From: Bacillota bacterium
GTDB taxonomy: Bacteria > Bacillota > Bacilli > Bacillales > Cytobacillaceae
Assembly: GCA_023389895.1 (NCBI GenBank)
Contig: JAEWDX010000295.1
Coordinates: forward strand, 1-12,876
Length of the DNA stretch: 12,876 bases
Reading direction: 5' to 3'
Part shown: piece after piece, positions 1 to 5,855 of the stretch
Position numbering within the stretch: the stretch's first letter is position 1
Layout of the letters: each line of letters starts with the position of its first letter
Program-made: the position numbers and the translations under genes
The notes under the pieces: generated by a model
Databases searched by the model: none
Told to the model about the DNA's origin: nothing
Seen by the model: the letters and a program-made list of their open reading frames with translations, nothing else

Positions 1-1
1 A

Positions 2-715
2 TCAGAGAGCTTTTCGGGTTTTATTTTTAAAATACAAGCGAATATGAATCCAGCGCATCGAGATCGAATTGCTTTCCTTAGAATTTGTTCTGGGCAATTT
101 GAACGGGGAGTGACGGTGAATATTCCAAGACTCGGAAAGCAAATTAAGCTTTCTCAATCTACTCAATTTATGGCTGATGACAGAACAACTGTTGATGTAG
201 CTGTGAGCGGGGATATTATCGGGATTTATGATACAGGCACATACCAAATTGGCGATACATTAACGAGTGGAAAAGACCAATTCCAATTTGAAAAACTGCC
301 GCAATTTACACCTGAACTTTTCGTAAAGGTATATGCAAAAAATGTCATGAAACAAAAGCATTTCCATAAAGGAATTCAACAGCTTGTGCAAGAGGGGGCG
401 ATCCAGCTTTACAAGACTGTAAAAACAGATGAGTTATTGCTTGGGGCAGTTGGACAGCTTCAGTTCGAAGTGTTTGAGCATCGAATGAGAAATGAATATA
501 ATACAGAAGTCATTATGGAAAGAATTGGTTCAAAAATTGTCCGTTGGGTTGAGGGGGATGGTGTGAACGAAAATCTTTCTAGCTCACGAAGTATACTCGT
601 TCGTGATCGCTTTGAGAAAAATGTTTTCCTATTTGAAAATGAGTTTGCCCTTCGCTGGTTCCAAGAAAAAAATTCAGAAGTAAAATTATATAATCCGATG
701 GATTCAGAGTATTAA
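2..715 (+). CDS. prfC: Peptide chain release factor 3 (RF3), C-terminal part; 5' end outside window
   Basis: RF3 is a cytoplasmic translational GTPase that removes RF1/RF2 from the ribosome after peptide release. The frame is open from base 2, and the 237 residues visible are the end of the protein; the N-terminal GTPase domain lies upstream of the window. An in-frame ATG at 44 is internal, because the residues before it (FSGFIFKIQAN) are conserved RF3 sequence. Seen here are the end of the beta-barrel domain (MNPAHRDRIAFLRICSG, then MADDRTTVDVAVSGDIIGI) and the RF3-specific C-terminal domain (LPQFTPELF, GAVGQLQFEVFEHRM). The stop is TAA, followed by an intrinsic terminator. RF3 occurs patchily among Bacillaceae, and as far as I recall B. 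subtilis lacks it. Family assignment is very secure; EF-G and other translational GTPases do not share this C-terminal domain. Confidence 0.96.
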   Translation, partial: SESFSGFIFKIQANMNPAHRDRIAFLRICSGQFERGVTVNIPRLGKQIKLSQSTQFMADDRTTVDVAVSGDIIGIYDTGTYQIGDTLTSGKDQFQFEKLPQFTPELFVKVYAKNVMKQKHFHKGIQQLVQEGAIQLYKTVKTDELLLGAVGQLQFEVFEHRMRNEYNTEVIMERIGSKIVRWVEGDGVNENLSSSRSILVRDRFEKNVFLFENEFALRWFQEKNSEVKLYNPMDSEY

Positions 716-723
716 TTGCTAAG

Positions 724-755
724 AACAGCTTCCTTTTTATGGGGGCTGTTTTTGT
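724..755 (+). terminator. Intrinsic terminator after prfC
   Basis: Arms AACAGCTTCC (724-733) and GGGGGCTGTT (741-750) pair over 10 bp, including two G-U pairs, around a 7-nt loop. A T-rich tail follows. It starts 8 bp after the prfC stop. Confidence 0.85.
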
Positions 756-819
756 TTGTAAGATAAGAAAGTATAATTTTTGAAGTTTGTTCCGAAGGCG
801 CGCTTCTATTTTTCTAATC

Positions 820-848
820 TTGACAACAAAATAGGAAACTATTATATT
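820..848 (+). promoter_or_regulatory. Sigma-A promoter of the nhaC-type gene
   Basis: A perfect -35 TTGACA (820-825) is separated by 17 bp from TATATT (843-848). Predicted transcription starts near 855, leaving a leader of about 80 nt. The leader contains a small hairpin, ACGCT/AGCGT (871-884), and then the AGGAG Shine-Dalgarno. It is too short and too simple to match a sodium or lithium riboswitch that I know. Confidence 0.65.
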
Positions 849-933
849 AGTATTATATTATTTCGCTTTAACGCTTAAAAGCGTCTAATTAAAATAGTGA
901 CATAAATTATTTTTTTATTGAGGAGAAAAAGAA

Positions 934-2316
934 ATGCATCAAGAACAAGCGGTTTTAAAATTACATGCGATTGAAGCGATTTTCCTTACGTTAATCATAT
1001 TAGGTGGAATAAGCTATGCTATCATCTTCGCTGGGGTTGTTCCACATATTCCGATTGTATTAGCGATTATGGGATTAATTGTTTTTGGAATGTTTAAGAA
1101 AGTGAAAATTAAGGAATTGGAAGCGGGTCTTATCGATGGAGCGAAGTCTGGGCTTGGAGCGGTATTTATTTTTTTCTTTATCGGCATGCTAATTAGCAGC
1201 TGGATGGTAAGTGGTACGATTCCAACTTTTATTTATCTTGCTTTAGAGGTAGTGAATGGAAAATTATTTTATGCCATTGCCTTTGTCGTGACAGCTATTA
1301 TTGGCATGAGTATCGGGAGCTCATTAACAACAGCAGCAACAATAGGAGTCGCTTTCATGAGTGTATCCTCGGCATTAGGATTGTCGGATGCTATTACTGC
1401 CGGAGCCATTATTTCTGGAGCCTTCTTCGGTGATAAAATGTCCCCATTATCAGATACGACTAATTTAGCATCGATGATTGTGAAGGTAGATCTTTTTGAG
1501 CATATTCGGAATATGGCGTGGACGACCATTCCCGCCTTCATTATTTCTTTCATTCTTTTTGCCGTTTTATCGCCTAGTGAAGCCGCGACAGATTTCTCGA
1601 AAATGACAGCCTTAAAGAATGCATTAATCGACCTTGGCTATATTCATTGGTACTCGCTTATTCCTTTTTTTATTTTGGCCTTTTTAGCGATTAAAAAAGT
1701 TTCTGCTATTGTGACATTGTCAGTGGGAATTGCTTCAGCGCTTCTGCTCGGCTTCTTCGTTCAAAAAGACTTCACTGCTGAAAAAATGATGAATTTGCTA
1801 TTTTATGGGTTTAATTCAAACAGTGGAATGGAGGAAGTCGATTCGCTTTTATCAAGAGGTGGAATGGAAAGCATGTTTTTTTCCATATCATTAGTATTAT
1901 TAGCTCTTGCAATGGGTGGTCTCTTATTTAAGTTAGGAATTTTACCTGCATTGCTAAGCGGAATCCAAGGAATGTTACAGAGGGTGCCAACTCTCATTGC
2001 GTCAACGGCATTTACTGCGATTGGGATAAATTTCTTATTAGGGGAACAATATTTATCGATTTTATTAACAGGGAATGCTTATCGAAAATCATATGAGGAA
2101 GCAGGATTACATTTAAAAAGCCTTTCACGCGTATTAGAAGATGCTGGAACGGTTATTAATCCGTTAGTTCCTTGGAGTGTTTGTGGTGTTTTTCTAACTG
2201 GGGTATTGCAAGTAGACACCATGTCTTATTTACCGTTTACTTTCTTTTGTCTTTTGTCGCCAATTATAACTATTTTATATGGGCTAACAGGCTTCACGAT
2301 TAAGAAAAAAATTTAA
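934..2316 (+). CDS. nhaC: NhaC-family Na+/H+ antiporter
   Basis: Predicted inner-membrane secondary transporter of 460 aa, the usual length for NhaC of alkaliphilic bacilli. It would exchange cytoplasmic Na+ for external H+. About eleven hydrophobic segments are visible, starting at residues 13-33. The family signature GDKMSPLSDTTN lies at residues 166-177, preceded by a glycine/serine/threonine-rich helix (IGMSIGSSLTTAATIG, 123-138), with SGTIPTFIY at 93-101. These polar residues in membrane segments are the expected ion path. The ATG at 934 follows AGGAG (921-925) with 8-nt spacing. The gene is monocistronic, with its own promoter and terminator. The same family includes the B. subtilis malate-2H+/Na+-lactate antiporter MleN, so substrate is inferred and the symbol is provisional. 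Confidence 0.85.
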   Translation: MHQEQAVLKLHAIEAIFLTLIILGGISYAIIFAGVVPHIPIVLAIMGLIVFGMFKKVKIKELEAGLIDGAKSGLGAVFIFFFIGMLISSWMVSGTIPTFIYLALEVVNGKLFYAIAFVVTAIIGMSIGSSLTTAATIGVAFMSVSSALGLSDAITAGAIISGAFFGDKMSPLSDTTNLASMIVKVDLFEHIRNMAWTTIPAFIISFILFAVLSPSEAATDFSKMTALKNALIDLGYIHWYSLIPFFILAFLAIKKVSAIVTLSVGIASALLLGFFVQKDFTAEKMMNLLFYGFNSNSGMEEVDSLLSRGGMESMFFSISLVLLALAMGGLLFKLGILPALLSGIQGMLQRVPTLIASTAFTAIGINFLLGEQYLSILLTGNAYRKSYEEAGLHLKSLSRVLEDAGTVINPLVPWSVCGVFLTGVLQVDTMSYLPFTFFCLLSPIITILYGLTGFTIKKKI

Positions 2317-2345
2317 AACAGCTAAGTTTATCGCTGTTTTTTTTT
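2315..2345. terminator. Terminator after nhaC, probably bidirectional
   Basis: AAAACAGC (2315-2322) pairs with GCTGTTTT (2333-2340) around a 10-nt loop, and nine Ts run from 2337 to 2345 on the plus strand. Read from the minus strand, the stem is followed by a T-rich tract over the end of nhaC. It can therefore also serve the convergent gene ending at 2413. Confidence 0.85.
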
Positions 2346-2412
2346 GCAATAAATTTTCTGAAATATCGATCCGTTAAAAATAATCATGTGGTAATTTAAG
2401 ATGAACCCCGGA

Positions 2413-2670
2413 TCAATTATAAATTCGATTCGGTTTAATGCGCGGTCTAAATTCTTCAGAATTTCGTACAGCTTCAATAACTGTTTCTATTAAATCTTTG
2501 TAAAGAACAAAGTTTTTAGACCAATATGGAATATATTTTGAAAATGAGAAAAATGGATCTTTATCAAAAATCATCTTACATTGGTTCAATGACTGACAGA
2601 GCTGTTCACCGATTAAGTAATTTTTTCCTTCGTATGGATTATTTGGAAAGTCAAAGGGCTTTTGCTCCAA
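2413..2670 (-). CDS. Small conserved-looking cytoplasmic protein of unknown function (85 aa)
   Basis: I do not recognise this protein. It has 85 aa, no signal peptide or membrane segment, and is rich in Phe, Tyr, Asn and Pro. The N-terminal stretch is FDFPNNPYEGKNYLIGEQL, followed by a segment with CQSLNQCKMIF (two cysteines). A predicted helix, LIETVIEAVRNSEEF, precedes the charged tail. The start is TTG (2668-2670). It is the only usable start and is placed by a very strong AGGAGGAGGAG Shine-Dalgarno 5 nt upstream on the minus strand. A promoter fits TTTACA-16 bp-TAAAAT on that strand. The gene converges on nhaC and is isolated from other genes. The strong ribosome binding site and absence of competing frames make it real; function is open. 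Confidence 0.7.
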   Translation of the reverse strand: MEQKPFDFPNNPYEGKNYLIGEQLCQSLNQCKMIFDKDPFFSFSKYIPYWSKNFVLYKDLIETVIEAVRNSEEFRPRIKPNRIYN

Positions 2671-2709
2671 GATAACTCCTCCTCCTTATTAATTCAGATT
2701 TGACATAAT

Positions 2710-2737
2710 ATTTTACATGTTTTATCTGATTTGTAAA
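2710..2737 (-). promoter_or_regulatory. Probable sigma-A promoter of the 85-aa gene
   Basis: On the minus strand, TTTACA (2732-2737) lies 16 bp from TAAAAT (2710-2715), which is preceded by TG as in an extended -10. Transcription would begin about 35 bp before the TTG start. Confidence 0.45.
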
Positions 2738-2836
2738 AGAATCTCCAGAATTGCTTATTAACATAAGATAAAAAATTTGTCCGCCTATCCTTCTTCTGCC
2801 CTAATCCGATGAATATCGCGTTTTAGGGCTTTTTTA
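2735..2836 (+). ncRNA. Candidate small RNA ending at an orphan terminator
   Basis: A strong plus-strand terminator at 2798-2835 has no gene upstream in its direction; the nearest gene runs the other way. A perfect TTGACA (2700-2705) lies upstream, with a weak -10 (TTATCT or TATCTG, 2722-2728). The transcript would be about 100 nt. Its unpaired middle is pyrimidine-rich (TCCTTCTTCTGCCC just before the stem), a sequence type often used by Gram-positive sRNAs to cover Shine-Dalgarno sites. This is inference from position and structure only; I cannot match it to a named RNA. Confidence 0.25.
2798..2835 (+). terminator. Strong intrinsic terminator without an upstream gene
   Basis: GCCCTAA (2798-2804) pairs with TTAGGGC (2823-2829). 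An inner CGAT/ATCG stem closes a GAAT loop, and six Ts follow (2830-2835). The minus strand lacks a T tail, so it acts on plus-strand transcripts. Confidence 0.7.
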
Positions 2837-2861
2837 GCATTTGGAAATTAGTCATATGTAA

Positions 2862-2891
2862 ACCCCCAGAAACAGTCTGAGCCTTCTCGTA
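2862..2891 (+). promoter_or_regulatory. Possible SigI-type promoter (C-tract and CGTA)
   Basis: ACCCCC (2862-2867) is followed 20 bp later by CGTA (2888-2891), upstream of the lysine-rich secreted protein. A C-rich -35 and a CGAA-like -10 are what I recall for SigI promoters. The usual -10 is CGAA, and I cannot confirm that 20 bp is an acceptable spacing. A related pattern, AACCC (3397-3401) and CGTA (3423-3426), precedes sigI itself. Confidence 0.3.
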
Positions 2892-2903
2892 CACATGTAG
2901 TGA

Positions 2904-2919
2904 AAAAGCGGCCGCTTTT
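2904..2919. repeat. Perfect 16-bp palindrome in the leader of the lysine-rich gene
   Basis: AAAAGCGGCCGCTTTT is a perfect palindrome, flanked by GTGA (2900-2903) and TCAC (2923-2926), which extend it with a 3-nt offset. It sits 11 bp before the Shine-Dalgarno. It could be a leader hairpin or an operator. No T tract follows, so it is not an ordinary terminator. Confidence 0.6.
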
Positions 2920-2941
2920 AAATCACTATGAGGTGAAAGAG

Positions 2942-3316
2942 ATGAAATTTATAAAAAGTACATTGGCAATCATGATTGCAGGGACATTTGCATTTTCATC
3001 AAATGTTTTTGCCAATGAAAACAATAAAACAACTAATGAAGCAAACTATCAAACCGTTTATTTACCGAGCAATTCTTCATTACAGAAAACAAGCGAAAAA
3101 AAACCAGTTAAACTTTCTAAAGAAGTAAAAGCTGATTATAAACTAAAAAAGAAAGCCGCTTCAGAACAGGCGAAATTAACATTTGAAAAAGCGAAGAAAG
3201 CACGAGAATTAGCCAAACAAGAAGCGAAAGCAAATCGCAAGGAAGCAAAGCAGAAATGGAAAGAATTAAAAAAACATTGGAAAAACAAAGCTTATAAGTA
3301 TAAAGCGTTTAAGTAG
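2942..3316 (+). CDS. Secreted lysine/alanine-rich helical protein, unknown function
   Basis: Predicted exported protein of 124 aa that I cannot assign to a family. Residues 1-24 form a signal peptide: a basic start MKFIKS, a hydrophobic core and the cleavage motif VFA before NENN. The mature part begins with an Asn/Thr/Ser-rich stretch. From about residue 55 it becomes a long, very basic, uninterrupted helix or coiled coil of KKAASEQAK, EKAKKAREL and KQEAKANRK type, ending in WKELKKHWKNKAYKYK. Such a polycation could bind wall teichoic acid or the membrane surface. The ATG at 2942 is preferred over the in-frame GTG at 2900, because AGGTGA (2931-2936) precedes it and the signal peptide starts there. 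It lies directly upstream of sigI in the same orientation and shares a promoter-like pattern with it. Confidence 0.7.
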   Translation: MKFIKSTLAIMIAGTFAFSSNVFANENNKTTNEANYQTVYLPSNSSLQKTSEKKPVKLSKEVKADYKLKKKAASEQAKLTFEKAKKARELAKQEAKANRKEAKQKWKELKKHWKNKAYKYKAFK

Positions 3317-3360
3317 AAACGAATGAGAGAGAAAATAAGAGATAAAAAGAGCAGTGCATG

Positions 3361-3392
3361 CTAAAGCTTAGTCCTATGCTTTAGTTTCTTTC
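3361..3392 (+). terminator. Probable terminator between the lysine-rich gene and sigI
   Basis: CTAAAGC (3361-3367) pairs with GCTTTAG (3378-3384) around a 10-nt loop, followed by TTTCTTT. It separates the secreted-protein gene from the sigI promoter. Confidence 0.55.
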
Positions 3393-3426
3393 ATCTAACC
3401 CTTATAAAAACAATTGAGTAAGCGTA

Positions 3427-3435
3427 TGTTATAAT
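3427..3435 (+). promoter_or_regulatory. Extended -10 sigma-A promoter of sigI-rsgI
   Basis: TG at 3427-3428 plus a perfect TATAAT (3430-3435) form an extended -10 without a good -35 at 17 bp. It overlaps the CGTA (3423-3426) of the possible SigI-type signal, so a housekeeping start and an autoregulated start could coincide. The leader to the ATG at 3460 would be about 20 nt. Confidence 0.5.
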
Positions 3436-3459
3436 GTGTTGGGTAAAGAGGTGAGGCTA

Positions 3460-4203
3460 ATGCTAAGTATGCTGTTCATGGCAAAAAAGCGAAAAAATAC
3501 ACTTGAAGATACAGTAATCGCAATACAGCAGGGAAATTTACAATTACAAAATGAATTAATTGAATCATATAAGCCATTCATAGCAAAAACGGTCTCATCC
3601 GTTTGTAAAAGATATATTTATGAATCAGATGATGAATTCAGCATTGGCCTAATCGCATTTAATGAAGCCATTCAAAAATATTGTCCTGATAAAGGGAATT
3701 CATTATTAAGCTTTGCAGAGGTTCTAATTAAACGAAGAGTGATTGATTATATTCGAACACAGGCAAAGCACCAAAATTTAAGCTTCGAACTAGGTGGCAA
3801 TTTCGACGAAGAAGAATCTAGTTCTAATATAGAAGATGAACTATCTTTAGAGAATTATCGAAAGAAAACAGATGAACAATTAAGACGCGAAGAAATTAGT
3901 CAATTTATCGAGGTTTTACTTGGATTCGAATTATCTTTCCAAGATTTAATCGAGCAGACACCGAAGCATGCAGATGCTAGAAAGAATGCGATGTTAGTTG
4001 CTCAAATACTTTCTGAGAATCATGAGTTAAAAACCTTTTTGCTCGAAAAAAAGCGTCTCCCAATTAAACAATTAGAAAGCTATGTTTCTATTAGTAGAAA
4101 AACAATTGAAAGAAACAGGAAATATATTATTGCCATTTCGTTAATATTAATGGGTGATTATTTATTTTTAAAAGAATATATCAAGGGGGTGTTGGAGACG
4201 TGA
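3460..4203 (+). CDS. sigI: RNA polymerase sigma factor SigI
   Basis: Alternative sigma factor linked in B. subtilis to heat and envelope stress and to wall genes such as lytE and mreBH; in clostridia, relatives control cellulosome genes. The 247-aa protein matches SigI along its whole length. Residues 30-73 carry the region 2-like core (YKPFIAKTVSSVCKRYI, then DDEFSIGLIAFNEAI). Residues 79-104 have GNSLLSFAEVLIKRRVIDYIR. An acidic linker spans about 113-130. The SigI-specific C-terminal DNA-binding part includes LPIKQLESYVSISRKTIERNR (about 200-220). The start is ATG 3460, behind AGAGGTGAGG (3447-3456); it aligns with the B. subtilis N-terminus, unlike the in-frame GTG at 3436, which overlaps the -10 region. 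The stop overlaps the start of rsgI by 4 nt, which implies coupled translation. Confidence 0.96.
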   Translation: MLSMLFMAKKRKNTLEDTVIAIQQGNLQLQNELIESYKPFIAKTVSSVCKRYIYESDDEFSIGLIAFNEAIQKYCPDKGNSLLSFAEVLIKRRVIDYIRTQAKHQNLSFELGGNFDEEESSSNIEDELSLENYRKKTDEQLRREEISQFIEVLLGFELSFQDLIEQTPKHADARKNAMLVAQILSENHELKTFLLEKKRLPIKQLESYVSISRKTIERNRKYIIAISLILMGDYLFLKEYIKGVLET

Positions 4204-5387
4204 AAAAAGGGATCATAATGGAAATAAATAAAGATTTTTTAACGCTCTTAACCCCAGATGGAGAATTTTTACGCGCGTTCAATCAAAATTATCAATATGA
4301 AATTGGCCAGGAAATTGATTTTTATCCTTTTGTTCAAGAAGAAGGCAAAAAGCTCATACTATTTGATTTTTTCAAGAGTTTTAATGTAAAAGCAGGATTC
4401 TCAATTGCTGTAGTATTCATTTTAATTGTTGGGACAATGTTCTTGTCTTTTGGGAAAGACGAGGTGTATGCCTATATGTCAATTGATGCGAACCCTAGTA
4501 TTGAATTAGGAATCAATGAAGAATTTCAGGTGATTGAACTTTTGCCCTACAATAAAGAAGGAAAACAAATAATTGCGAATATTTATGATTGGAAAAAGAA
4601 AAATGTCCATGAGTTGACGAGCGAAATTGTTCAAGAAATGAAGAAGCAAGGATTTATTAATGATAAGCATGCAGTATTACTTTCAACTGTATCGGAGAAG
4701 GAAGTCCAGCTAGCGGAAAATATTCATTGGAAAAAGGAAATGGCTGAAATTGAAGAGATCATTCAAAAAGAAAATCTGGAATTAAAGATTGTCGAAGGGT
4801 CAAAAGAAGAACGGGCAATGGCGAAAGAAAAGGGAATCACAACAGGTCAGTATAAAGAAAAACAATTAAAGGCAAGTACATCCACTTCCCAAGTAAACGA
4901 GAATACACAATCTATCAAGCCTTCAAAATTAGAGAGTAGGCAGGGAAAAGAAGTTAAATTTGAACAAGAGAAAAAGACTGAAGCCAAAATAAATGTGCAG
5001 AAGGAAAAGCAAGTTCCTTCGCCTCAGGCTAGAAAAAAAGAACAAAATATAAAGCAAGTTCCTTTTGAGCAGGATAGAAAAAAAGAGCAATGGGAAAAGC
5101 GGATTCCTCCTGGACAGGAGAAGAAACAAGAGCGCATTGAGAAAGAACATTCATCTGAATGGGATAAACAAAACAATAAATGGAACAAAATAGAGAATAA
5201 TAAGGTAAATCAAAGTAATTGGAAAAAAGAGAAGAAGCAGGTTAACCAAGAAAATAATCATAAAAACAATCAAGTTCAAACATATCGCAAAAAGATAAAT
5301 GATCAAGAAAATCCTTCAAATTATCGAAAAGATGTTAACGTCAATAAAAAGCAACAATGGGATAAAGAAACACATAAAAATAAGTAG
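4200..5387 (+). CDS. rsgI: Membrane anti-sigma factor RsgI
   Basis: RsgI holds SigI at the membrane and releases it after regulated proteolysis. Residues 1-50 are the cytoplasmic SigI-binding domain (TLLTPDGEFL and YEIGQEI are family hallmarks). Residues 65-85 are the single membrane span. The extracytoplasmic stem starts with AYMSIDANPSIELGIN. N98-P99 corresponds to the Asn-Pro bond reported to undergo autoproteolysis in this family. From about residue 205 the protein is low-complexity and rich in Lys, Gln, Glu and Asn. It includes three 15-residue imperfect repeats (270-314, core KQVP..Q.RKKEQ) and no recognisable sugar-binding or enzymatic domain. At 395 aa the length is typical of Bacillus RsgI. 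The GTG start at 4200 is supported by homology (MKKGII versus B. subtilis MRRGII) and by the GTGA overlap with sigI. An ATG at 4218 is the alternative. Confidence 0.94.
   Translation: MKKGIIMEINKDFLTLLTPDGEFLRAFNQNYQYEIGQEIDFYPFVQEEGKKLILFDFFKSFNVKAGFSIAVVFILIVGTMFLSFGKDEVYAYMSIDANPSIELGINEEFQVIELLPYNKEGKQIIANIYDWKKKNVHELTSEIVQEMKKQGFINDKHAVLLSTVSEKEVQLAENIHWKKEMAEIEEIIQKENLELKIVEGSKEERAMAKEKGITTGQYKEKQLKASTSTSQVNENTQSIKPSKLESRQGKEVKFEQEKKTEAKINVQKEKQVPSPQARKKEQNIKQVPFEQDRKKEQWEKRIPPGQEKKQERIEKEHSSEWDKQNNKWNKIENNKVNQSNWKKEKKQVNQENNHKNNQVQTYRKKINDQENPSNYRKDVNVNKKQQWDKETHKNK
5007..5141 (+). repeat. Three 45-bp in-frame repeats in rsgI
   Basis: Units 5007-5051, 5052-5096 and 5097-5141 encode KQVPSPQARKKEQNI, KQVPFEQDRKKEQWE and KRIPPGQEKKQERIE. 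The first two are closely related at DNA level; the third has diverged. They sit in the extracytoplasmic low-complexity tail. Confidence 0.8.
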
Positions 5388-5393
5388 AAATTA

Positions 5394-5457
5394 AAAAATG
5401 CCTCGCTCTCTCCAAAACATATGATGTTCACCTGTTTTAGGAGAGAAAGGCATTTTT
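5394..5457. terminator. Bidirectional terminator between rsgI and sspD
   Basis: AAAAATGCCT (5394-5403) pairs with AGGCATTTTT (5448-5457). Inner pairing of CTCTC/GAGAG and AAACA/TGTTT makes a long stem. Both strands end in a T run, so it serves rsgI on plus and the spore-protein gene on minus. Confidence 0.9.
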
Positions 5458-5470
5458 GTATACGGAAAAG

Positions 5471-5671
5471 TTAGCTATTTGTTTTACCACCAATTTGTGC
5501 TTGTGCTTGCTGGACAAGTCTTTTTGTTATTTCTCCACCAACTGATCCATTTGCGCGTGAAACAGTATTGGAACCAAGTGATACACCAAATTCTTGGGCA
5601 ATTTCATACTTAACTTGATCTAAATACTGCTCAATTCCAGGAACTAATAATTTATTACTGCTTTTTGCCAA
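5471..5671 (-). CDS. sspD: Alpha/beta-type small acid-soluble spore protein
   Basis: SASP of 66 aa that coats and protects DNA in the dormant spore and is later cleaved by the germination protease Gpr. Both conserved family blocks are present: YEIAQEFGVSLGSNTVSRANGS, containing the Gpr cleavage region around E/FGV (about residues 23-31), and GSVGGEITKRLVQQAQAQ at about 43-60. The RLVQQAQ ending and its position directly after rsgI match B. subtilis sspD. The start is TTG (5669-5671), the only in-frame start. AGGAG lies about 10 nt upstream on the minus strand, which is rather long spacing. A TATACTA element (5725-5731, minus) resembles the -10 of forespore sigma-G promoters, but I find no convincing -35. 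Family certainty is very high; the sspD name rests on synteny. Confidence 0.95.
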   Translation of the reverse strand: MAKSSNKLLVPGIEQYLDQVKYEIAQEFGVSLGSNTVSRANGSVGGEITKRLVQQAQAQIGGKTNS

Positions 5672-5790
5672 TTTATTTCAACTCCTATTATAAACTTGAA
5701 CAGAAGATGTTTCCTCTGTAACAATAGTATAATTAAAAATGAAATAATCATAAGTGGAAATTTTTTTAAGCCGTTTTTTTAAATTCCTAC

Positions 5791-5819
5791 TTTCCATTAC
5801 AAAAAAAATTCTTTATGAT
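5791..5819 (+). promoter_or_regulatory. Probable sigma-A promoter of ktrD
   Basis: TTTCCA (5791-5796) is separated by 17 bp from TATGAT (5814-5819). Transcription would start near 5826, about 30 bp before the ATG at 5856. This argues against an upstream GTG start at 5754. Confidence 0.5.
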
Positions 5820-5855
5820 AGGATAGATGAAAATATAGAAAGGAAATATTACTCA

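Noticed and set aside
855..930. Sodium or lithium riboswitch in the nhaC leader
   Set aside because: Only one small hairpin in about 75 nt and no junction structure or terminator switch, so no riboswitch class can be supported.
2868..2891. GAAAC...CGTA as an ECF sigma-W type promoter
   Set aside because: The gap between AAAC and CGTA is 14 bp, shorter than the roughly 16 bp expected for sigma-W; the C-tract reading fits the neighbouring sigI better.
2900..2941. GTG start giving the secreted protein 14 extra N-terminal residues
   Set aside because: The extension has no Shine-Dalgarno, is encoded by a palindrome, and would bury the signal peptide; AGGTGA before ATG 2942 fits better.
4929..5150. 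Minus-strand open frame inside rsgI
   Set aside because: Leu/Phe-rich shadow of the Lys/Glu/Gln repeats of RsgI, with no ribosome binding site.
5754..5855. GTG start adding 34 residues to KtrD
   Set aside because: It lies upstream of the predicted promoter, has no ribosome binding site, and KtrD homology starts at the ATG at 5856.
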